From Mycobacterium cookii (GTDB taxonomy: Bacteria > Actinomycetota > Actinomycetes > Mycobacteriales > Mycobacteriaceae): 64,000 nt of DNA. Where the stretch lies: contig NZ_AP022569.1 of the NCBI RefSeq assembly GCF_010727945.1, positions 2,790,001 to 2,854,000 on the forward strand. Direction: 5' to 3'. Under the pieces are notes generated by a model, which worked only from the letters and a program-made list of their open reading frames with translations, had not been told where the DNA came from and did not search any database. A program made the translations under genes and the position numbers. This document shows, one piece after another, positions 43,096-51,255 of the stretch (within the stretch, counting starts at the first letter, position 1; each line of letters begins with the position of its first letter).

Positions 43096-44036
43096 GAGGC
43101 CAGCTTCTCGACTTCCTTTACATGCCACTCGACAGTGCGTGCGATCCCCTCACGCACCGAAACTTGAGGGTTCCACCCAAGCCGATCACGCGCTCTTGTG
43201 ATGTCGGGTCGCCGGCGGGTGGGATCATCTTGTGGCAGCGGGTGCAGCTCTATCCGGGATGAGGAACCACTTAGCTCGAGCACCAATTCGGCGATCTCGA
43301 CGACGCTCAGTTCCACTGGGTTGCCGAGGTTAATTGGTCCTGGCTCGCTGGAATCCAGCATCGCCAGGATCCCATGAACCAGGTCGTCCACATAGCAAAG
43401 GCTTCGGGTCTGTGTACCGTCGCCGAAAACGGTCAGGGGTCTGGAATTCAGGGCCTGGTCAATGAAACTGGAGACAACGCGCCCGTCATCGGGGCGCATC
43501 CGAGGGCCGTAAGTGTTGAAAATCCGCAGAATTCCGGTGTCTGCGCCACAGTAGGTGCGGTATGCCGTCGTCAACGCCTCTGCGTATCGTTTGGCCTCGT
43601 CGTAGACACTTCGTGGTCCGGCGGGATTGACGTTGCCCCAATATTCTTCTGGCTGCGGGTGAATCAGGGGTTCACCATAAACTTCACTGGTTGACGCGAG
43701 GATGAAGCGTGCGGATTTGGCGACGGCGAACTCGAGCACATTCCGCGTTCCCTCCGACCCCGTCCGCAGAGTGAAGATGGGCCTATCCAGGTATGCGGAC
43801 GGCGACGCAGGGCTGGCGAGGTGAATCACACCGTCGAACCTGCCGTAGATGTCAACGGGCTCAAGGACGCTCGCCTCGATGAGTGAAAATTTGGCAGACG
43901 TAGCGAGATGCTCGATGTTGGTGCGCCAGCCGGTTGAGAGATCGTCCAGGCATACAACCGTATGGTCGTGGGCGATCAGCAGATCGCACAGATGTGATCC
44001 GAGGAACCCTGCCCCACCGGTAACGAGGACTCTCAC
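43092..44036 (-). CDS. UDP-glucuronate decarboxylase (UDP-xylose synthase)
   Basis: An extended SDR of 314 residues converting UDP-glucuronate to UDP-xylose. NAD motif GGAGFLGSH; the UXS signature HLASPASP, ASTSEVYGEPLIHPQ with YWGNVNP, and YDEAKR (catalytic YxxxK) are all present. GTG 44036 follows AGGGGGA. It lies 43 bp downstream of ugd, which makes its substrate; the pair is a UDP-sugar pathway for the island. A related epimerase activity is less likely given the signature. Confidence 0.88.
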   Translation of the reverse strand: MRVLVTGGAGFLGSHLCDLLIAHDHTVVCLDDLSTGWRTNIEHLATSAKFSLIEASVLEPVDIYGRFDGVIHLASPASPSAYLDRPIFTLRTGSEGTRNVLEFAVAKSARFILASTSEVYGEPLIHPQPEEYWGNVNPAGPRSVYDEAKRYAEALTTAYRTYCGADTGILRIFNTYGPRMRPDDGRVVSSFIDQALNSRPLTVFGDGTQTRSLCYVDDLVHGILAMLDSSEPGPINLGNPVELSVVEIAELVLELSGSSSRIELHPLPQDDPTRRRPDITRARDRLGWNPQVSVREGIARTVEWHVKEVEKLAS

Positions 44037-44079
44037 GGCTTTTCCCCCTGCGGTTGCGTTTGCCTTAGTTGCGGCACCA

Positions 44080-45402
44080 TCATGGACGCCCGAAGCCCCG
44101 GTAATTCCAGCCCGCCGCACGCCAACACAGCGGGTCAAGGCAATTACGCGCATCGACGACGCGCTTCGATCCGGTTACCGTTTCGAGTTCTTCCGGTTGC
44201 AGTGCCCGAAATTCATCCCACTCGGTGAGAATCAGAATCACATCGGCCCCCTGACATGCATCCAAGGCTGACAACGAATAATTGGGCGTCGGGAACACCT
44301 GTCGCGCGTTGTCCATGGCTTTGGGGTCGAACACGCTCACAATGGCACCCTGTAGCTGTAATTGCCCGACGACATCGAGTGCCGGCGAGTCACGAATGTC
44401 GTCTGAGTTCGGCTTGAAGGCAACGCCAAGGACCGCCACTCGCGCCCCATCCAGCGAGCCACAAACTTCGCGAGTGGCATCGATTACCCGGCTGCGTTGT
44501 CTGATATTGATGTTGTCGACGATCTGCAAAAATGTGGCGACATCGCCGAGGCCCAGCTCGTCGGCCCGAGTCATGAAGGCACGTATGTCTTTCGGGAGGC
44601 ATCCGCCGCCGAAACCCAGCCCGGCATCCAGGAATTCCCGCCCGATGCGCTTGTCAGCCCCGATGGCCGCGGCGAGCATAGTCACGTCGGCGGATGCGGC
44701 TTCGCACACTTCAGAGATCGCGTTAATAAATGAAATCTTTGTTCCGAGAAAAGCGTTGGCCGCCACTTTGGCCAATTCAGCGGTCGCCAGGCTCGTGATC
44801 AAGAACGGAATATCATCATCGGTCGACAGCGGGCTGTACAGCGCTGCAAGCGTTTTCGCCGCCCGCCCTTCGTGCGAGCTCTCCACACCGACGACAATGC
44901 GATCGGGGTGCAACGTATCGCGCACGGCAAATCCTTCGCGGAGGAACTCGGGATTCCAGGCGAGCTCTACATCGTCACCCGCAGGGGCAATGCTTCGCAT
45001 ACGCCTTGCCAGCCGCTGGGCTGTGCCCACCGGTACCGTCGACTTCCCGACGATCAGAGCTCGTCTATTCAAATGCGGAGACAGAGTATCGACCGCCGCG
45101 TCTATGTACGACAGGTTCGCGCCGAACCCCAATTCGCTTTGTGGCGTACCTACGGTAAGAAAGTGCACGTCCGCGAAATCTGCCGCTTCCACGTAAGAGT
45201 CGGTAAAGCGGAGGCGCCCCGACGTCAGGTTGTCCCGCACGATGTCATCGATGCCCGGTTCGAAGAACGGCACCTCCCCGGACTGAAGCTTGGCTACCTT
45301 GCCCGGGTCGGTATCGACACCCAGGACATCGTGGCCAATGTGTGCCATACAAGCAGCATGGGTTGTACCCAGATACCCCGTTCCAATCACCGCTATGCGC
45401 AT
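44080..45402 (-). CDS. ugd: UDP-glucose 6-dehydrogenase
   Basis: A 440-residue enzyme oxidising UDP-glucose twice to UDP-glucuronate with NAD. N-terminal IGTGYLGTTHAACMAH, STVPVGTA, EFLREGFAV and the catalytic cysteine in GFGGGCLPKD are plain. ATG 45402 is the start; a frame reaching 45486 lacks support. First gene of the leftward island operon. Confidence 0.93.
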   Translation of the reverse strand: MRIAVIGTGYLGTTHAACMAHIGHDVLGVDTDPGKVAKLQSGEVPFFEPGIDDIVRDNLTSGRLRFTDSYVEAADFADVHFLTVGTPQSELGFGANLSYIDAAVDTLSPHLNRRALIVGKSTVPVGTAQRLARRMRSIAPAGDDVELAWNPEFLREGFAVRDTLHPDRIVVGVESSHEGRAAKTLAALYSPLSTDDDIPFLITSLATAELAKVAANAFLGTKISFINAISEVCEAASADVTMLAAAIGADKRIGREFLDAGLGFGGGCLPKDIRAFMTRADELGLGDVATFLQIVDNINIRQRSRVIDATREVCGSLDGARVAVLGVAFKPNSDDIRDSPALDVVGQLQLQGAIVSVFDPKAMDNARQVFPTPNYSLSALDACQGADVILILTEWDEFRALQPEELETVTGSKRVVDARNCLDPLCWRAAGWNYRGFGRP

Positions 45403-46088
45403 CTGAAATCCGCTCGCTTTCGCACGACATGGTGGTCGACTACAGCGACGATTTCTGGCGTGGCCTGGAGCAGCCTCCGGTTGCACACGTGTGTTGTTGT
45501 CGTCTTTGCCGAAGCAACTCCGCGATTCAACGCTTCAGCCCTTCAAGAGAGCTCAAGCGCGCGTGCCAAGACATTTTCCACGGCGCACGCGAGTTGACCA
45601 TCGTGGCCGAAGGCGATAATGAATTCCGGCGGTTGACCGACCAATGCTGCGCAGTCGGTAACCACACGCTAGCCGGGAAGCGCACAGCGGTAACGATCCA
45701 ACAACCAGGCTCCATTCCCCATGCTCTCACCCCAAGCCGCAGTCGTGTGCGCGATTACGTGATCTCGGTAGCCATAGGATTCGACGGCGATGTGACGCGG
45801 TTTCAGGCGAGAATGCCAAACTGATTGGACGACTCGGGGGCTACAAGAGGAGGGGCGGCCTACGCGGGTCCGAGCAGCTGATCACCTTTTCCCGACGAAT
45901 ATTTTTAGTTTGCCGACCGCCTGCACTAGACCCAACAGCGGCGATCTTCGCCACTTAGACAAGACGCGCCAATACCGCCACCGCCGGTGAGCCGTCAACC
46001 ACAGCCTTCAGATCGTCGCCGGCACGCTGGGGTCGCTAAACCCACAGACATCTAACAGTCGTCCCCTGGACCGCACGGTCTGCGGCGG
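45403..46088. other. 686-bp gap between ugd and cyp142
   Basis: No intact gene is convincing here. A plus-strand open frame (45342-45824) has no recognisable features. The stretch should hold the ugd operon promoter. The minus strand carries a protein-like remnant (45543-45881). Composition is mixed, with AT-rich bits such as AATATTTTTAG at 45898-45908. Confidence 0.5.
45543..45881 (-). pseudogene. possible decayed coding remnant with internal TAG
   Basis: Reading minus strand from 45881, one frame gives protein-like sequence including RHIAVESYGYRDHVIAH and, after a TAG at 45669-45671, RVVTDCAALVGQPPEFIIAF, ending at a TGA at 45543-45545. There is no start codon before an internal ATG, so it would be a truncated or nonsense-broken gene. 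I cannot name the family. Another plus-strand frame is also open, as happens in GC-rich DNA, so this may be chance. Confidence 0.3.
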
Positions 46089-47291
46089 TTAGCCGGATAG
46101 CGGCGCGCTCGGGGTAAAGGTCACCGGCATCTTCTCCAAACCGGAGACGAAGTTCGCCGGTCGCAACGGCAGCGCGGCATCCGAGGCCAGCCGCATGTCC
46201 GGAATGCGTTGCAGCAGCCGCGTCTGCATGATCGACAGCTCCAGCCGGGCTAGCTGGTTACCCAGGCAGAAGTGCGTCCCGAAGCCGAACGCCAGGTGGT
46301 TGTTCGGGTAGCGCTCGATGTTGAAGCTCTCCGGCGCCTCGAACACCTTCTCGTCGAAGTTCGCCGACTCGAACAGCAGGATCATCTTCTCGCCCTCGTG
46401 CAGCGCAGTGCCGTGAAACTCGGTGTCGGCGGTGATCGTGCGGGCCATGTTCTTCACCGGCGCGGTCCAGCGCAGCATCTCTTCGATCGCGTTGGGCAGC
46501 AAAGCCAAGTCGCCCGCCAGCCGCTGGTGCTGCTCGGGATGCAGCAGCAGCTGCCTGGTTCCGCCGGACAGCGTGTGGCGTGTCGTCTCGTCGCCGCCGA
46601 TCAGCAGCAGCAGAACCTCGGTGACGATCTGATGGTCCTCCAGGCGTGACCCTTCGACCTCCGCATGCACGAGGACACTGACCAGGTCGTCCGTCGGTTC
46701 GGCCTTGCGGGCCTCGATCATTCCCATCATGTATCCGCTGTAAGCAGCGAAGGCATCCATCGTTACCTGCACGTCCGCTTCGGCCGCGGTACTGCTCAAG
46801 GAACTGACCAGATCGTCGGACCACTTGAGAAACATCTCGCGTTCCTCCGGGCGCACCCCGAGCATGTCGCCGATGACCGCCATCGGCAGGGGCGCCGCGA
46901 GGTCCCAGACGAAGTCGCACTCCCCACGTTCGCACACCGCGTCGATCAGCGTGTCGCACAGCGAAGTGATCTTGGATTCCAGATCTTTCACGCGCTTGCG
47001 GGTGAAGCCGTAGTTGACGAGCTTGCGGCGCAACAGGTGTTGCGGGTCGTCCATCTCGATCATCATCTCGACGCCGGGCTGGTCGGGCCGGATGCCGCCG
47101 GCATTCGAGAACAGCTCCGGGTTGCGCTCGGCTTCGATGACGGCCTGATACGTCGACGCGGCGGCCAACCCGTTGCGGTCCCGGAACACCGGCTCGTTCT
47201 CCCGCATCCAGCGGTAGACCGACCGGGAATCACCCGCGTAAAAGGTGCCGTCGGTCAGATCGACATCTGGTCTGGTCTCTACGGTTGTCAT
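46089..47291 (-). CDS. cyp142: cytochrome P450 CYP142
   Basis: A 400-residue P450 oxidising the cholesterol side-chain terminus (C26/27). I-helix GGDETT at 232-237, EMLR (E271, R274) as ExxR, and heme loop FGFGTHFCLG with Cys342. ATG 47291 overlaps the upstream gene's stop (ATGA), so it is co-transcribed from the KstR-boxed promoter at 48015. Electrons probably come from a 3Fe-4S ferredoxin such as FdxD. Confidence 0.95.
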   Translation of the reverse strand: MTTVETRPDVDLTDGTFYAGDSRSVYRWMRENEPVFRDRNGLAAASTYQAVIEAERNPELFSNAGGIRPDQPGVEMMIEMDDPQHLLRRKLVNYGFTRKRVKDLESKITSLCDTLIDAVCERGECDFVWDLAAPLPMAVIGDMLGVRPEEREMFLKWSDDLVSSLSSTAAEADVQVTMDAFAAYSGYMMGMIEARKAEPTDDLVSVLVHAEVEGSRLEDHQIVTEVLLLLIGGDETTRHTLSGGTRQLLLHPEQHQRLAGDLALLPNAIEEMLRWTAPVKNMARTITADTEFHGTALHEGEKMILLFESANFDEKVFEAPESFNIERYPNNHLAFGFGTHFCLGNQLARLELSIMQTRLLQRIPDMRLASDAALPLRPANFVSGLEKMPVTFTPSAPLSG

Positions 47292-48004
47292 GAGATCTCC
47301 TGAGCATCGCCGAATGTCATTTGCACGTGTTCAACAGAGCTGTTCAGCATCGCGCGCTTCGGAAGGCCCAGCGACGCCAGCTCTTTCGAGTAGGGGTGAT
47401 CACCCAGCCAGATGCGCACTCCACCGAATCGATTGCGCACACCGTCGAGCGTGTGTTCGAAGGAGGTCTCACGGGTAACCCCGTCGCGGTACGAGTAGGT
47501 GCGCTGCGCTTGCTGTCGCGGGGTCAACCGAATCGGCAGGCCGCGGCGAAATTCCATGCCGACCACCAGCTGACCGTCGACGCTGCAGTCGAATCCGAAT
47601 TGGCGGCCCTCTCGAATGGTGAAGTCCGCCATGACTTTCGGGTAGCCCCAGATTTTGGTGCCGGCTTCCAGCGTGAACGCCTGATCGACGGGCAGGTGGT
47701 GGATAAAGGCGCCGGCCGACCCCAAGGCACGGGGTCCGCTCGCGTTCGACCCTGGCGGATTGACCATCACGCTGGTGCCGAACTCGTGATACCTGCCCAG
47801 GTCCCCGTCGATGTAGTGCATCAACATCAGGATCACGATCGCGCGCCCGGGCAGATAGCGGCAGACCCGCAGGCCGCTGTAATCGATCATCCGCTGCGCG
47901 GCGTCGGCATCTACCGAGAACATCGCCATGTGCTGGTTTGCCTTGCGGATCTGCACCGGCATCGTCAGTACCGTGCCCGCGATGGTGTGCTGCGAGGCTG
48001 TCAT
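47288..48004 (-). CDS. acetoacetate-decarboxylase-like protein (Rv3519-like)
   Basis: A 238-residue protein with the acetoacetate decarboxylase fold pattern; WGYPKVMADF carries the Lys that forms the Schiff base in decarboxylases (GxPK). VRIWLGDHPYSKEL is near the C-terminus. The gene has a perfect palindromic KstR box 11 bp before its ATG and overlaps cyp142 by 4 nt. Role in sterol catabolism is unknown; a keto-acid decarboxylase or aldolase-type Schiff-base reaction is possible. Confidence 0.8.
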   Translation of the reverse strand: MTASQHTIAGTVLTMPVQIRKANQHMAMFSVDADAAQRMIDYSGLRVCRYLPGRAIVILMLMHYIDGDLGRYHEFGTSVMVNPPGSNASGPRALGSAGAFIHHLPVDQAFTLEAGTKIWGYPKVMADFTIREGRQFGFDCSVDGQLVVGMEFRRGLPIRLTPRQQAQRTYSYRDGVTRETSFEHTLDGVRNRFGGVRIWLGDHPYSKELASLGLPKRAMLNSSVEHVQMTFGDAQEIS

Positions 48005-48014
48005 CCGGACAACT

Positions 48015-48028
48015 TAGAACGTGTTCTA
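48015..48028. promoter_or_regulatory. KstR operator, perfect palindrome
   Basis: TAGAACGTGTTCTA, full match and symmetric, directly upstream of the Rv3519-like/cyp142 operon. Confidence 0.88.
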
Positions 48029-48047
48029 TCGCCTGGCAAGCACCGGG

Positions 48048-49079
48048 TCAGACCAGCGACGCCAGCTCTTGGACCTGCGCTGTACTGCGGCCGGAGACCA
48101 CCATCATGGTCACGCCCGCGGCTTCCCAGGCCTTGATCTGCTTACGCACGTAGTCGACGTCGCCGACGATCGCCGCGTCGTCGATGACCTCGTCGGGGAT
48201 GACCTCGGCGGCCTTGTCCTTGTGTCCACTGCGGAACAGCGCAGTGACCTCGTCGACCACCTCGGCGTAGCCCATCCGGCGGTAGACGTCGGCGTGGAAG
48301 TTGGTGTCCTCGGCGCCCATCCCACCCATGTACAGGGCGATGTAGGGCTTCATGGCCGCCAATGCCGTGGTGCGGTCGTCGGTGATGACGATGTTGGCCG
48401 TCGCGCAGATCTCGAAGGTCTCGCGGGTGCGACGGGCACCGGGCCGGGCGAAGCCGTCGTCAAGCCACTCGTTGTACATGTCGGCCAACCGCGGCGTGTA
48501 GAAGATGGGCAGCCAGCCGTCGCAGATCTCGGCGGCCAGCGCGACGTTCTTCGGCCCCTCGGCGCCCAACAGGATCGGGATGTCGGCCCGCAGCGGATGC
48601 GTTATCGGCTTGAGCGCCTTGCCTAAACCCGTCGTGCGCTCACCGGTCAGCGGCAGCGGATAGTGCGGGCCGTCGCTCGTGACGGGCTTCTCCCGGGCCA
48701 GCACCTGGCGGACGATGTCGATGTATTCGCGGGTACGGGCCAGCGGCTTGGGAAACGACTGGCCGTACCAGCCCTCGACGACCTGCGGACCCGATACCCC
48801 TAACCCGAGCATGTGGCGCCCGCCGGACAGGTGGTCGAGCGTCAGCGCTGCCATCGCGCAGGCGGTCGGGGTGCGCGCGGACAGTTGCACCACTGAGGTG
48901 CCCAGCCGCAGCCGTTGCGTCGACGACCCCCACCAGGCCAGCGGAGTGTAGGCGTCTGAACCCCACGCCTCGGCGGTGAATACCGCGTCGAAACCGGCGT
49001 CCTCAGCGGCGGCCACGAGTTCGGCGTGGTTGTCGGGCGGCTGAGCGCCCCAATATCCCAGCTGCAGTCCCAGCTTCAT
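48048..49079 (-). CDS. LLM-class F420-dependent oxidoreductase (Rv3520c-like)
   Basis: A 343-residue luciferase-like TIM-barrel protein: MKLGLQLGYWGAQPPDN, GVSGPQVVEGWYGQ, and a C-terminal AGVTMMVVSG. Family members use F420 or FMN. ATG 49079 is chosen as the family start; a longer frame begins in the promoter. Divergent from the DUF35 gene across a KstR box. Confidence 0.87.
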   Translation of the reverse strand: MKLGLQLGYWGAQPPDNHAELVAAAEDAGFDAVFTAEAWGSDAYTPLAWWGSSTQRLRLGTSVVQLSARTPTACAMAALTLDHLSGGRHMLGLGVSGPQVVEGWYGQSFPKPLARTREYIDIVRQVLAREKPVTSDGPHYPLPLTGERTTGLGKALKPITHPLRADIPILLGAEGPKNVALAAEICDGWLPIFYTPRLADMYNEWLDDGFARPGARRTRETFEICATANIVITDDRTTALAAMKPYIALYMGGMGAEDTNFHADVYRRMGYAEVVDEVTALFRSGHKDKAAEVIPDEVIDDAAIVGDVDYVRKQIKAWEAAGVTMMVVSGRSTAQVQELASLV

Positions 49080-49114
49080 TTCCGCCTCCTCGGTAGGCTG
49101 CTTGCCCAGATTCC

Positions 49115-49128
49115 TAGAACCTGTTCTA
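49115..49128. promoter_or_regulatory. KstR operator between LLM and DUF35 genes
   Basis: TAGAACCTGTTCTA, full consensus match, 9 bp before the GTG of the DUF35 gene and 35 bp before the LLM ATG. Confidence 0.85.
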
Positions 49129-49137
49129 CTCGATGCT

Positions 49138-50130
49138 GTGACCACCAGCCAAAGCAGCCCGGTGCAGATCGATACCCATCAGAAGCCACTGTCGGCGCCT
49201 CTGAAGCTGTCGTTCGACTACACCCGTTCAGTCGGACCTACCCTTAGCCAGTTCTTCACCGCCCTGCGCGAGCGACGCATCGTCGGTGTCCGGGGCTCTG
49301 ATGGCCGGGTCTACGTTCCGCCTGCCGAGTTCGACCCCGTGACCTACGAACGACTGACCGAGATCGTACCGGTGGCCAGCGTCGGGACCGTGCTGTCGTG
49401 GACCTGGCAGCCCGAGCCACTGCAGGGTCAGCCGCTGGACCGACCGTTCGCGTGGGCGCTGATCAAGCTCGACGGCGCCGACGTCCCGCTGCTGCACGCT
49501 ATCGACGCTGGATCATCCGACGCGATCAGCACCGGAGCGCGGGTGCACGCACACTGGGTCGACGAGCCGGCCGGCGCGATCACCGACATCGCCTATTTCG
49601 CGCTCGGTGACGAGGCTGAAGCAGCGTCTGAAACGACCGACGACCGAGAGCCGGTGACGGTCCAAGTGACACCGAGCAGCATCGAAATCCAGCACACCGC
49701 TTCACTTCCCGAGACCGCGTTCCTGCGGGCGCTGGAAGAGGGCAAGTTGCTCGGTGCCCGCACCGGCGCCGACGGAAAGGTGTACTTCCCACCGAAAGAA
49801 GCGGATCCCGCGACCGGTCTGGAACTCGACAACTTCATCGAACTGCCCGACAAGGGCACCGTGACGACGTTTGCGATCATCAACATCCCGTTCGCCGGGC
49901 AACGCATCAAGCCGCCGTACGTAGCGGCGTACGTCCTGCTCGACGGCGCCGACATCGCGTTCCTGCACCTGATTCAGGAGATCGACGCCACCGAGGTCCG
50001 AATGGGCATGCGGGTCGAGGCGGTGTGGAAGCCCCGCGAGGAATGGGGCCTGGGCATCGACAACATCGAATACTTCAAGCCGACCGGCGAACCCGACGCC
50101 GAGTACGACACCTACAAACACCACCTGTAA
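49138..50130 (+). CDS. tandem DUF35 OB-fold protein (Rv3521-like)
   Basis: A 330-residue protein of two similar halves, each with the DUF35 look: an N-terminal helix before a loop (FFTALRERRIVGVRGSDGRVYVPP and FLRALEEGKLLGARTGADGKVYFPP) and an OB-fold (VSVGTVLSWTW, LPDKGTVTTFAII). The cysteines of the usual zinc ribbon are absent in both halves. DUF35 proteins pair with thiolase-like Ltp proteins to form acyl-CoA aldolases in steroid side-chain removal, and ltp4 and ltp3 follow directly. GTG 49138 start. Confidence 0.85.
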   Translation: MTTSQSSPVQIDTHQKPLSAPLKLSFDYTRSVGPTLSQFFTALRERRIVGVRGSDGRVYVPPAEFDPVTYERLTEIVPVASVGTVLSWTWQPEPLQGQPLDRPFAWALIKLDGADVPLLHAIDAGSSDAISTGARVHAHWVDEPAGAITDIAYFALGDEAEAASETTDDREPVTVQVTPSSIEIQHTASLPETAFLRALEEGKLLGARTGADGKVYFPPKEADPATGLELDNFIELPDKGTVTTFAIINIPFAGQRIKPPYVAAYVLLDGADIAFLHLIQEIDATEVRMGMRVEAVWKPREEWGLGIDNIEYFKPTGEPDAEYDTYKHHL

Positions 50131-50139
50131 AGGGACAAA

Positions 50140-51201
50140 GTGACCGATCGCGATGTAGCTGTCGTCGGATTCGCCCACGCGCCGCATGTGCGGCGCACCG
50201 ACGGCACCACCAACGGCGTCGAAATGTTGATGCCGTGTTTTCACGCGCTATACGACGAGCTCGGCCTGCAGCAGACCGATATCGGCTTCTGGTGCTCCGG
50301 GTCATCGGATTACCTTGCCGGCCGAGCCTTCTCGTTCATCTCCGCGATCGACTCGATTGGGGCGGTGCCCCCGATCAACGAGTCACATGTCGAGATGGAC
50401 GCAGCGTGGGCGCTCTACGAGGCCTACATCAAGTTGCTGACCGGTCAGGTCGACACCGCGCTGGTCTACGGGTTCGGCAAGTCGTCGGCGGGCACGCTGC
50501 GCCGGGTGCTGTCGCTGCAGACCGATCCGTACACGGTCGCGCCGCTGTGGCCGGACTCGGTGTCGATGGCGGGGCTGCAAGCACGCTTCGGCCTGGACGC
50601 CGGCAAGTGGACGGCCGAGCAGATGGCGCAGGTGGCGCTGGACTCCTTCGCGGTCGCTCAGCGCACCGACGCCGAGAAGCCGGCGAAGAGCATCGACGAA
50701 TTGCTGGCGCGGCCGTACTTCGCCGATCCCCTTCGCCGCCATGACATTGCGCCGATCACCGACGGAGCGTCGGCGATAGTGCTGGCGGCCGGCGACAGGG
50801 CCCGCGAGCTTCGCGAGAACCCGGCGTGGATCACCGGCATCGAGCACCGCATCGAGACACCGGTGCTTGGCGCGCGGGAACTCACCACGTCGCCGTCGAC
50901 GGAGGCATCGGCGAAGGCCGCGACGGGCGGCGATGCCGCCTCGATCGAGGTGGCCGAGATCTACGCGCCGTTCACCCATCAGCAACTCATCCTGACCGAG
51001 GCCATCGGACTGCCGTCATCGACCAAGGTCAACCCGTCGGGCGGCGCACTGGCGGCCAACCCGATGTTCTCGGCAGGCCTCGAGCGCATCGGCTTTGCGG
51101 CACAACACATTTTCGATGGCTCCGCGGGACGGGTGCTCGCCCACGCGACCAGCGGCCCGGTGTTGCAACAGAATCTCGTCGCCGTGCTGGAAGGGAAATA
51201 A
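50140..51201 (+). CDS. ltp4: thiolase-like lipid-transfer protein Ltp4
   Basis: A 353-residue thiolase-fold protein. Where thiolases have the nucleophilic Cys, this sequence has ESHVEMDAAWAL, without Cys, so it cannot do classical thiolysis; an Ltp2-type retro-aldol role is more likely. GTG 50140 lies 9 bp after the DUF35 gene. Related Ltp3/Ltp4 of Rhodococcus are needed for C-24-branched sterol side chains. Confidence 0.88.
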   Translation: MTDRDVAVVGFAHAPHVRRTDGTTNGVEMLMPCFHALYDELGLQQTDIGFWCSGSSDYLAGRAFSFISAIDSIGAVPPINESHVEMDAAWALYEAYIKLLTGQVDTALVYGFGKSSAGTLRRVLSLQTDPYTVAPLWPDSVSMAGLQARFGLDAGKWTAEQMAQVALDSFAVAQRTDAEKPAKSIDELLARPYFADPLRRHDIAPITDGASAIVLAAGDRARELRENPAWITGIEHRIETPVLGARELTTSPSTEASAKAATGGDAASIEVAEIYAPFTHQQLILTEAIGLPSSTKVNPSGGALAANPMFSAGLERIGFAAQHIFDGSAGRVLAHATSGPVLQQNLVAVLEGK

Positions 51202-51255
51202 CGATGTCCGCGCCAGTGACGATGCAGAGCGGAGCGATGAGGAGGAACGGCGCCG
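51202..51255 (+). repeat. MIRU-like repeat, ltp4-ltp3 gap
   Basis: Fills the whole gap between ltp4 and ltp3. GACGATGCAGAGC at 51218-51230 and GCGATGAGGAGGA at 51234-51246 match the copy at 53301-53354 closely and supply the Shine-Dalgarno for ltp3. Confidence 0.7.

Noticed and set aside
45342..45824. Plus-strand 160-codon open frame between ugd and cyp142
   Set aside because: It overlaps the ugd start, has no recognisable domain and an unusual composition; open frames of this size are common by chance in GC-rich DNA.
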